A stretch of DNA of 5,754 bases, from assembly GCA_027296385.1 (NCBI GenBank), contig JAPUJD010000333.1, positions 1-5,754 on the forward strand, given 5' to 3'. The notes under the pieces were generated by a model. It had not been told where the DNA came from. It made no database searches and saw only the letters and a program-made list of their open reading frames with translations. The position numbers and the translations under genes were made by a program. This document shows positions 1 to 5,754 of this stretch, one piece after another. Numbering within the stretch: the first letter of the stretch is position 1; each line of letters starts with the position of its first letter. The stretch is from Acidobacteriota bacterium (lineage in GTDB: Bacteria; Acidobacteriota; Thermoanaerobaculia; Multivoradales; JAHEKO01).

Positions 1-576
1 GCCTGGGCCCTCGGCGGCGGCGGGCTCGTCTTCATGCTGGCGCTCTTGGGCCAGCAATTGATGCCTCAGGCACCTTCTGTCGGCATCGGCTGGCTCTACG
101 CTGCCCGCGGGCTCGGCACCGGCCTTGGACCCATCGTCATGCGCAAAGCCGCGCCCCATCGTCGCCATTGGCCCGTGCTGATCGGCTGCGGCATCGCTTT
201 CACGGGACTGCTCTACTGCCTCATTGCCAGCCTCGACCCCTTCTGGCTCCTCCTCATCCTCCTCGTGCTCGCCCACTCCACCAGCGGTGCCAACTGGGTC
301 GCATCCACCGTGCTGCTGCAGGAGCGGACCGAGGACCGCTACCGCGGCCGGGTCTTTGCCACCGAGTGGCTGGCCCTCACCCTGGTCGACTCGGCCGCCA
401 TCATTGCCGCCAGCCTGCTGCTCGAGAGCGGCACCTTCGGACTGCGCCAGGCCATGCTCGCCTTCGGCGTTCTCCAGATCGCCACCGGATCACTCTGGCT
501 CCTCACCATCGCCCGCCAAGAGGCGGCCGACGAACGGCGCGGCGCCGAGAGCACCGGCCCGACTCCGGTATCCTGA
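1..576 (+). CDS. MFS transporter, C-terminal part (5' end outside window)
   Basis: The reading frame is open from the first base and ends at TGA 574-576, giving 191 residues without the true start. It holds about five to six hydrophobic segments, at roughly residues 3-20, 30-48, 58-76, 80-102, 122-142 and 147-169. These would be the second half (about TM7-12) of a 12-helix major facilitator. After the fourth segment comes a polar loop with ERTEDRYRGRVFATEW. This resembles the D-R-x-RGRVF loop common in MFS_3-type (EntS-like) efflux proteins. The tail after residue 170 is charged and probably cytoplasmic. The protein would sit in the inner membrane, and its substrate cannot be told from this half. 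It lies 31 bases upstream of upp on the same strand, so co-transcription is possible, but I see no evidence that it carries uracil. Family call fairly sure; subfamily tentative. Confidence 0.8.
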   Translation, partial: AWALGGGGLVFMLALLGQQLMPQAPSVGIGWLYAARGLGTGLGPIVMRKAAPHRRHWPVLIGCGIAFTGLLYCLIASLDPFWLLLILLVLAHSTSGANWVASTVLLQERTEDRYRGRVFATEWLALTLVDSAAIIAASLLLESGTFGLRQAMLAFGVLQIATGSLWLLTIARQEAADERRGAESTGPTPVS

Positions 577-596
577 CCCGGTATTCCTACCCACAC

Positions 597-603
597 GGGA
601 GAG
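597..603 (+). promoter_or_regulatory. Shine-Dalgarno site of upp
   Basis: GGGAGAG lies just before the ATG at 608 (GGGAG is six bases from the start). It supports that ATG over the long in-frame extension that begins inside the MFS gene. The predicted start also gives the family's usual length. Confidence 0.6.
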
Positions 604-607
604 AACG

Positions 608-1231
608 ATGGCCGTATTCGAGATCGACCACCCCTTGATTCGCCACAAGCTCGGATACCTGCGCAACGAGAAAACGCACACGCCGCTCTTTCGCCAGATC
701 TCCGGCGAGATGGCGGCCCTCCTGGCCTACGAGGCCTGCCACGACCTCGAGACCGAGCGTACGACCGTCGAGAGCTGGGCCGGCGAGGTCGAGGTCGACC
801 GCCTCGACGGCGAACACGTCACCCTGGCAGCGGTCCTGCGCGCCGGGCTCGGCATGCTCGAGGGCGTTTTGGGCCAGATCCCCACCGCCTCCGTCTCCTT
901 CCTCGGCATGGAGCGCAACGAGGAGACCCTCGAGCCCCACGCCTACTACGAGAAGATGGCGCCCCACACCGAAGGCTCCACCGTGCTCCTGATCGACCCT
1001 ATGCTCGCCACCGGCGGCACCGCCGTCGCTTCCATCGAGTTTCTCGCGCGCGACAAGCCAGCGCGGATCAAGGCGCTGTTCCTGATCGCGGCCCCGGAGG
1101 GCATCGCCAAGCTCGAGGAAGCGCATCCGGATGTCGACATCTACACGGCCGTGGTCGACTCCCACTTGAACGAATTCGGGTACATCCTGCCGGGGTTGGG
1201 GGATGCGGGAGATCGCATCTTCGGGACTTGA
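608..1231 (+). CDS. upp: Uracil phosphoribosyltransferase
   Basis: Upp makes UMP and pyrophosphate from uracil and PRPP in the cytoplasm, the main uracil salvage step. The protein is 207 residues, against about 208 in E. coli. It follows the family from end to end: HPLIRHKL near residue 8, YEACHDLETE at 41-50 (the family often has YEAT-DL), LRAG at 77-80, RNEETLEP at 103-110, the PRPP-binding motif DPMLATGG at 130-137, AAPEGI at 161-166, HPDVDIYT at 173-180, and the uracil-binding C-terminus GYILPGLGDAGDR at 191-203. A residue before LRAG is Ala where many homologues have Pro-Ile (VPILRAG), which is a minor change. The ATG at 608 is preceded by GGGAGAG and begins the family domain directly. 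It lies between an MFS gene and a Nudix gene, while a pyrimidine phosphorylase and cytidine deaminase that could feed it uracil sit nearby on the other strand. Confidence 0.96.
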   Translation: MAVFEIDHPLIRHKLGYLRNEKTHTPLFRQISGEMAALLAYEACHDLETERTTVESWAGEVEVDRLDGEHVTLAAVLRAGLGMLEGVLGQIPTASVSFLGMERNEETLEPHAYYEKMAPHTEGSTVLLIDPMLATGGTAVASIEFLARDKPARIKALFLIAAPEGIAKLEEAHPDVDIYTAVVDSHLNEFGYILPGLGDAGDRIFGT

Positions 1232-1721
1232 CATCGTGCAAAGCCTGGCCGACATCGATTGGGACCACTGGACGCCCGTGGACCGGGCGACGCTCCTGTT
1301 CGTCGTCCGCGACGGCGAGGTGCTCTTGATCCGCAAGAAGCAAGGGCTCGGAGCAGGCAAGATCAACGGGCCGGGCGGGCGGCTGGAGCCCGGCGAGACC
1401 GTCGAGGCCTGCGCGGTGCGGGAGACGGAGGAGGAGTTGGTCACGACGCCGTCCACGCCGAAGCACGCCGGCCGGTTGCAGTTCCAGTTCGTCGACGGCT
1501 ACTCGATCGACGTGCACGTCTTCCGCTCGGACTCCTGTGACCGCGAGCCGCAAGAGACCGAGGAGGCGGTGCCGCTGTGGGCGCGCCTCGATGCCATCCC
1601 GTACGAGGAGATGTGGGAGGACGATCGCATCTGGCTCCCCTTGATGCTGTCGCGCCAACCGTTTCACGGACGGTTTCTGTTCGCCGACGACGCGATGTTG
1701 GACTACGAGATGCTGCCCTGA
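1203..1721 (+). CDS. MTH1-like Nudix hydrolase (probable 8-oxo-dGTP diphosphatase)
   Basis: This is a 172-residue Nudix protein from the ATG at 1203. The Nudix box spans residues 59-81: G59, E65 and R73-E74-x-x-E77-E78 fit G-x5-E-x7-RE-U-x-EE-x-G-U, except that the late Gly is Val80. Outside the box it matches human MTH1 (NUDT1) closely: GLGAGKINGPGG (Asn55 at the MTH1 Asn33 position), DVHVF at 103-107, MWEDD at 137-141 (Trp138, Asp140 and Asp141 at MTH1 Trp117, Asp119 and Asp120), then FHGRF and LDY near the end. By family, it should hydrolyse oxidised purine dNTPs to monophosphates, cleaning the nucleotide pool. The start is uncertain. ATG 1203 overlaps upp by 29 bases behind a G-rich stretch; GTG 1236 (residue 12), four bases after the upp stop, would give 161 residues and lose no recognisable domain. 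It is probably translated together with upp. Confidence 0.9.
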   Translation: MREIASSGLDIVQSLADIDWDHWTPVDRATLLFVVRDGEVLLIRKKQGLGAGKINGPGGRLEPGETVEACAVRETEEELVTTPSTPKHAGRLQFQFVDGYSIDVHVFRSDSCDREPQETEEAVPLWARLDAIPYEEMWEDDRIWLPLMLSRQPFHGRFLFADDAMLDYEMLP

Positions 1722-1805
1722 TGCTTCTCTCGTGGGCCAGGATGACGGAGATGAGGTCGTTCGTTGGGGGCCGGTTCGAGGAGAGAGCGTCCAGGAAGGA
1801 TAGGG

Positions 1806-2231
1806 TCAGTCAGCGACGGAAAACGGATCGATCAGTTCCAGTCCGCAATCCTCGAAGTCCTTGATGTTCCGCGTGGCCACGGCAAAGCCTCGGGTCTTGG
1901 CGATCGCTGCGATCTGGCCGTCGAAGTTGCTCATCGGCCGGCCCTGCTCTCGGCGATGACCACGGATCTCGCCATACGCTCGTGCAGCATCCTCGTCAAA
2001 GGGAAGCACTCGCGACTCGAATGCGGCGGCGAGGAACTCCTCGAAGCGATCCGTCAGCAGTTGCCGCCGCCTGCCATCAGGGAGAGCTCTCAGGCCGAAA
2101 CTGATCTCGGCGATCGAGATGGTCGTCAGATGGAGGCTCGCGGCATCCTGGGCGTTGAGCCACTCCTGGACCGGCCTCGCCGGCGGGGAGGTCATGAACT
2201 CGGAGACGACATTGGTATCGAGCACGATCAT
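1806..2231 (-). CDS. vapC: VapC/FitB-type PIN-domain toxin ribonuclease
   Basis: This is a 141-residue PIN-domain protein, the usual size for VapC/FitB toxins, which are Mg-dependent RNases that cut RNA (often tRNA or rRNA) when freed from their antitoxin. The acidic site is complete: Asp5 in the N-terminal VLDTNVVSE, Glu42 in SIAEISFG, Asp104 in FDGQIAAIA, and Asp125 in ATRNIKDF, the ATRN-x-x-DF ending typical of the FitB-like group. Its ATG overlaps the antitoxin stop in an ATGA (2228-2231), so the two are translationally coupled with the antitoxin first. It ends 84 bases from the convergent Nudix gene. No truncation or missing residue is visible, so the toxin looks active. Its RNA target cannot be read from the sequence. 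Confidence 0.93.
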   Translation of the reverse strand: MIVLDTNVVSEFMTSPPARPVQEWLNAQDAASLHLTTISIAEISFGLRALPDGRRRQLLTDRFEEFLAAAFESRVLPFDEDAARAYGEIRGHRREQGRPMSNFDGQIAAIAKTRGFAVATRNIKDFEDCGLELIDPFSVAD

Positions 2232-2464
2232 TCCGAGAATTCCACGGGGTCGTGCACTTCGCGCTCCGGAAGCTCCAGTGCCGCTTCACCCCACGCCGGA
2301 CTGAACAGCCGCACCGCCAGATCTCCGAGACGATCCGGTGTCATGACTGCGTGCTTGAGGATCTGACGGACCTCTTCTTCCATCGAGACCCCATGTCTCG
2401 CCGCTCTCACCCGCAGATGGGCTACGGTCTCATCATCGAGCTTCCTGACACTCAAGTTCGCCAC
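2228..2464 (-). CDS. vapB: FitA/VapB-type ribbon-helix-helix antitoxin
   Basis: This 78-residue protein starts with a GTG placed behind a strong AGGAGG. Residues 1-45 fit a FitA-like ribbon-helix-helix DNA-binding domain: strand ANLSVRKL, then helices with LRVRAARHGVSMEEEVRQIL. Arg7 in the strand and the R-A-A-R-x-G-x-S-x-E-x-E-x-R pattern are typical of this antitoxin group. The C-terminal part (about 50-78, acidic, with LFSPAWGE and ELPERE) should wrap the PIN toxin and block its active site. By family, the protein represses its own operon, more strongly when bound to toxin; the dyad at 2498-2542 is the obvious operator. It overlaps vapC by four bases. The acidic C-terminus and small size leave little doubt about the pair. 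Confidence 0.92.
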   Translation of the reverse strand: MANLSVRKLDDETVAHLRVRAARHGVSMEEEVRQILKHAVMTPDRLGDLAVRLFSPAWGEAALELPEREVHDPVEFSE

Positions 2465-2470
2465 GTTCTA

Positions 2471-2477
2471 TCCTCCT
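2471..2477 (-). promoter_or_regulatory. Strong Shine-Dalgarno site fixing the GTG start of vapB
   Basis: On the - strand this reads AGGAGGA, followed by TAGAAC and then GTG (2464-2462). It is the best ribosome site in the window, and it sets the antitoxin start at the GTG. High antitoxin translation ahead of the coupled toxin is expected for such a pair. Confidence 0.8.
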
Positions 2478-2497
2478 GACGGCGCTGACGCGCAAGG

Positions 2498-2542
2498 TGA
2501 TGATAGCACATCGCTAGCGTTGCTAGCATACAGCTATCATCA
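2498..2542 (-). promoter_or_regulatory. Operator dyad of the vapBC (fitAB-like) operon
   Basis: A perfect 10-base inverted repeat, TGATGATAGC at 2498-2507 and GCTATCATCA at 2533-2542, encloses two copies of the self-complementary GCTAGC (2513-2518 and 2522-2527). All four elements are symmetrical about base 2520, spaced 5, 3 and 5 bases apart. The stretch is much richer in A+T than its surroundings and ends 33 bases upstream of the antitoxin start, where an autoregulatory operator is expected. The arms contain TGATAGCA and AGCTATCA, close to the FitA half-site TGCTATCA as I remember it. On the - strand, TATCAT (2505-2500) could serve as a -10 overlapping one arm, but I find no good -35 to go with it, so the exact promoter is not assigned. 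The long loop and lack of a T-run argue against a terminator. Confidence 0.75.
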
Positions 2543-2573
2543 TCAACGCTTCACCCCCGCCCGGAGGCAAGGG

Positions 2574-2966
2574 CTACCGGCCGGGAAGCTTGAACTGCTC
2601 CGGCAGAAGATCGTCGAGCCGCCTCCGCCGCTCGATCTCACCGTCGGCATCGACCATGAGGATCTCGAGATCGCCGAACTCGGCGAGGACCTGGCGGCAG
2701 GCCCCGCACGGGCCCGCCTTGGCATCCGATGCAACGACCACCCGGGTGAACTGGTGGTGGCCGGCCGCCACTGCCGCGCCGACGGCGAAGCACTCGGCGC
2801 AGATGGTGAGGCCGTAGGAGGCGTTCTCGACATTGCAACCCGTGAAGACCTCGCCGGACGCGGTCTCGAGCGCCGCGCCGACGGTGAAGTTCGAGTAGGG
2901 GGCGTAGGCGCGCCGGCGGGCCTCGAGGGCGGCGCGGATCAGGGCCGCGGTGCGATCGTCGCTCAT
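2574..2966 (-). CDS. cdd: Cytidine deaminase (homotetrameric type)
   Basis: Cdd hydrolyses cytidine and deoxycytidine to uridine and deoxyuridine plus ammonia. At 130 residues it is the short, tetrameric, all-cysteine zinc type. Visible landmarks are AYAPYSNFTVGAAL (20-33), the substrate motif NVENASYGLT (45-54), the first zinc ligand and catalytic acid Cys56-Ala-Glu58, and the second zinc motif PCGAC (Cys87 and Cys90). Residue 59, straight after CAE, is Cys (codon at 2790-2792), where this type normally has Arg, which in the B. subtilis enzyme bonds to the zinc thiolates; see findings. The ATG start aligns with the B. subtilis N-terminus, although the sequence before it has no clear Shine-Dalgarno site. 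It is 37 bases downstream of deoA, which would use its deoxyuridine product, so it is most likely the last gene of the nucleoside operon. Confidence 0.94.
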   Translation of the reverse strand: MSDDRTAALIRAALEARRRAYAPYSNFTVGAALETASGEVFTGCNVENASYGLTICAECFAVGAAVAAGHHQFTRVVVASDAKAGPCGACRQVLAEFGDLEILMVDADGEIERRRRLDDLLPEQFKLPGR

Positions 2967-3003
2967 GGGGCGATTCTACTCGCGAGGCGTCCCCGGCAGC
3001 TTC

Positions 3004-4268
3004 TCAGATGAGGATCAGCGGCCGTGGCGGAGGCGCGTCGGCGGCGATTTGGACTGTTTGTGCCAGATCGAGCTCAGCCAGCAGCTCCCGCTCGCCGAAC
3101 ACCCGCATCAACGGCTGGCCTGACTCCACCTGATCGCCACGCCTGACCAGGATTTCGAGCCCTACCGAATGGTCGATCCGGTCGCCCTGACGCTTGCGGC
3201 CGCCGCCGAGATCGATCGCCGCCAGACCCAACGCCTTGGCGTCGATCGCCACGACCCAGCCGGCCTCGGCCGCCGCGACCTCGCTGACTGCAGCCAGCGG
3301 ACGCGGTGCCTCGAGATCACCACCCTGCGCCGCCACCATGCGTGCCAGGGTCTCGCGCCCGGCGCCGCTGTCGATCTCGTCCTGGAGCAGACCGCGCGCG
3401 GCTGCCTCGTCCGCCGCCACCCCGGTCGCCACGAGCAGTTCGGCGCCCAACGCCAGGGTGACCTCGATCAGATCCTGTGGGCCCCGCCCCTCCAAGGCCG
3501 CCACCGACTCGTCGATCTCGTTGGCATGCCCGATCATCCGGCCGAGCGGCTGATCCATGTCGGTCAAGAGAGCACTGGTTGCAACACCGTAGGTCCGCCC
3601 GACGGCGACCAGGGAATCGGCCAAGGCGCGCGCGCGCTCCGGCGTCTGCATGAACGAGCCGCCACCGCACTTGACGTCGAACACCAGGGCGTCGAGATCC
3701 TCGGCCATCTTCTTCGACAGGATGCTGGCGGTGATGAGCGGTATGGAGCTCACCGTGCCGGTGACGTCGCGCAACGCATAGAGCTTCCGGTCGGCCGGCA
3801 CCATGTCGAGTGTGGTGCCGGTGATGACGCAACCGACCTCCGAGAGCACGCGGTCGATCTCGGCCGCATCGAGATCGGTACGGAAACCGCGAATCGACTC
3901 CAGCTTGTCGAGCGTGCCGCCGGTGGCGCCGAGACCGCGCCCGGAGAGCATCGGCACGTCGAGTCCGCTGCAAGCCAGCAGGGGCGCCAGCAGAATCGAC
4001 ACCTTGTCGCCCACGCCGCCGGTCGAGTGCTTGTCGACCCGCGGACGAGTGCTGACTCCGCGCTGCAAGCGGCTGCCGCTATCGATCATCGCCGCGGTCA
4101 ACGCCGCGGTTTCCTCGGGCGTCATGCCGTTCAAGTAGACCGCCATCGCCCAGGCCGCCATCTGCTCGTCGCCGATCCGGCCGGCGACGTAGGCCTCGAT
4201 CCACGCTGCGATCTCACCGGCGGTGTGGGCGCCGCCATCGCGCTTGGCGGCGATGAAGACCACGGGGT

Positions 4269-4272
<4 letters not shown>
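3004..4272 (-). CDS. deoA: Thymidine/pyrimidine-nucleoside phosphorylase
   Basis: This enzyme splits thymidine and deoxyuridine (and uridine, if it is the broad pyrimidine type) with phosphate into base and sugar-1-phosphate. It has 422 residues, slightly short of the roughly 435-440 usual in the family. The order is an N-terminal helical part, the phosphate-binding DKHSTGGVGDKVS at 80-92, the family signature SGRGLGATGGTLDKLE at 110-125, and the substrate residues Arg168 (ALRDVTGTV), Ser183 and Lys187 (TASILSKK), which match E. coli Arg171, Ser186 and Lys190. The central loop reads DVKCGGGSFM, where E. coli has DVKVGSGAFM. The C-terminal domain includes HSVGLEILVRRGDQV. Its ATG overlaps the upstream phosphorylase stop by four bases (ATGA), pointing to translational coupling. 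Thymidine versus broader pyrimidine specificity cannot be settled by eye. Confidence 0.95.
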
Positions 4273-5102
<830 letters not shown>

Positions 5103-5104
5103 GC

Positions 5105-5754
5105 TCAGTCGTGGGAGACCAGGTGGGCCAGCACGCCGTGCACCAGAGTGCACATCTTGGGGGAGGCGGTGTTGGCGGTCTTGACGATCTCCTCGACGTC
5201 AGCCGGCTCGAGAGCGTCGGGCAGACACATGTCAGTGACCACCGAGAGACCGAAGACCCGCATCCCCTCGTGCACCGCCACGATCGTCTCTGGCACGGTC
5301 GACATGCCCACCACGTCGGCGCCGATGACCCGCAGGAAGCGGTACTCGGCCCGGGTCTCGAGGCACGGGCCGGTCACGGCCACGGTCACGCCCCTGTGCG
5401 CCACGAAGTCCTCGCGGCGCGCGATCCCCAGAGCGACCTCGATCAACTCCGGGTCATAGGGTGCGCTCATGTCGGGGAACCGCGGTCCCAGGCGATCGTC
5501 GTTGATTCCGATCAGGGGGTTGTCGCCCAGCAGGTTGATCTGATCGTCGATCACCATCAAGTCGCCGGCCCGGTAATGGTGATTGAGCCCGCCGGTCGCC
5601 TGACTGACGACCAAGAGCTCCGCCCCGAGAGCGTGCATCACACGGATCGGCAGGGTCACGAGATCGAGAGGGTAGCCCTCGTACTTGTGGAAGCGCCCTT
5701 GCATGGCGATGACGTCGACCCCGTCGAGCTTGCCCATCACCAGGCGGCCGGCGT
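5105..5754 (-). CDS. Purine nucleoside phosphorylase family, paralogue A (N-terminus outside window)
   Basis: The frame runs off the right edge. About 216 C-terminal residues are visible, starting within the HAGRLVMG motif, so roughly 60 N-terminal residues including the phosphate loop are missing. It aligns with paralogue B without gaps at an exact offset of 836 bases. It keeps GRFHKYEG, GINDDRLGPRFPDMSAPYDPELIE, GPCLETRAEYR (the Glu201 equivalent retained) and GMSTVPE, so it is a trimeric-type phosphorylase. Three changes stand out: VSQATGGLNHHY where B has VSNASGGLNPAY; VVTD (codon 5231-5233), with Asp at human Asn243; and Val (codon 5195-5197) at human His257. The last two match methylthioadenosine phosphorylase and suggest 6-aminopurine nucleosides or 5'-modified substrates, but this is inference. 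It is two bases upstream of paralogue B and probably co-transcribed. Confidence 0.92.
   Translation of the reverse strand, partial: AGRLVMGKLDGVDVIAMQGRFHKYEGYPLDLVTLPIRVMHALGAELLVVSQATGGLNHHYRAGDLMVIDDQINLLGDNPLIGINDDRLGPRFPDMSAPYDPELIEVALGIARREDFVAHRGVTVAVTGPCLETRAEYRFLRVIGADVVGMSTVPETIVAVHEGMRVFGLSVVTDMCLPDALEPADVEEIVKTANTASPKMCTLVHGVLAHLVSHD

Noticed and set aside
587..1456. - strand open frame of 289 codons opposite upp and the Nudix gene
   Set aside because: It runs across two well-supported + strand genes and has no recognisable domain.
1722..1805. Possible bidirectional terminator between the Nudix gene and vapC
   Set aside because: I found only short complementary pieces (CTCTC/GAGAG) far apart and no stem followed by a T-run.
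1764..2366. + strand open frame of 200 codons opposite vapC and vapB
   Set aside because: The PIN catalytic residues, ribbon-helix-helix motif, ATGA overlap and AGGAGG site all support the - strand; the + strand product looks random.
2498..2542. The dyad as a cdd terminator hairpin
   Set aside because: The arms are separated by 25 bases, no T-run follows, and the position and symmetry fit an antitoxin operator better.
5103..5153. Longer paralogue B starting at ATG 5153
   Set aside because: The 17 extra residues lie inside paralogue A, are Gly/Pro/Arg-rich and match nothing in the family; ATG 5102, two bases after the upstream stop, gives the normal length.

Overview
This is a GC-rich bacterial window that is almost fully coding. 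The codons end mostly in G or C, and all genes look bacterial. The sequence does not fix the lineage. High GC, a trimeric-type purine nucleoside phosphorylase pair, and a bacterial MTH1-like Nudix protein would fit an environmental Acidobacteriota- or Proteobacteria-like genome, but this is a guess from style only.

Layout: on the + strand, positions 1-1721 hold the C-terminal part of an MFS transporter, then upp (uracil phosphoribosyltransferase), then an MTH1-like Nudix hydrolase that overlaps or abuts the end of upp. From 1806 to the right edge every gene is on the - strand. In transcription order these are: a purine nucleoside phosphorylase paralogue running in from the right edge (A), a complete second paralogue (B), deoA (thymidine/pyrimidine phosphorylase), cdd (cytidine deaminase), and then a separate VapBC/FitAB-type toxin-antitoxin pair. 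The two blocks converge on an 84-base gap (1722-1805), in which I see no gene and no convincing terminator hairpin. The only other sizeable gap (2465-2573) carries the toxin-antitoxin operator.

How the genes work together: the - strand block is a nucleoside salvage/catabolism operon. Cdd turns (deoxy)cytidine into (deoxy)uridine. DeoA splits thymidine and deoxyuridine into base plus sugar-1-phosphate. The two phosphorylases split purine nucleosides. Upp, on the opposite strand, captures uracil as UMP, and the Nudix protein probably hydrolyses oxidised purine nucleoside triphosphates. A-B are 2 bases apart, B-deoA overlap by 4 bases and deoA-cdd are 37 bases apart, which supports co-transcription and translational coupling. 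The toxin-antitoxin pair has its own operator and looks like an independent module at the convergent junction.

The points most worth a second look are: (1) a symmetrical four-half-site dyad upstream of the antitoxin whose outer arms contain TGATAGCA/AGCTATCA, like the FitA operator half-site as I remember it; (2) the tandem phosphorylase duplication, where paralogue A carries Asp and Val at the positions of human PNP Asn243 and His257, the same two changes seen in methylthioadenosine phosphorylase; (3) a cytidine deaminase with Cys in place of the usual Arg after the catalytic CAE. I see no wholly new system here; the interest lies in specificity changes within known families.
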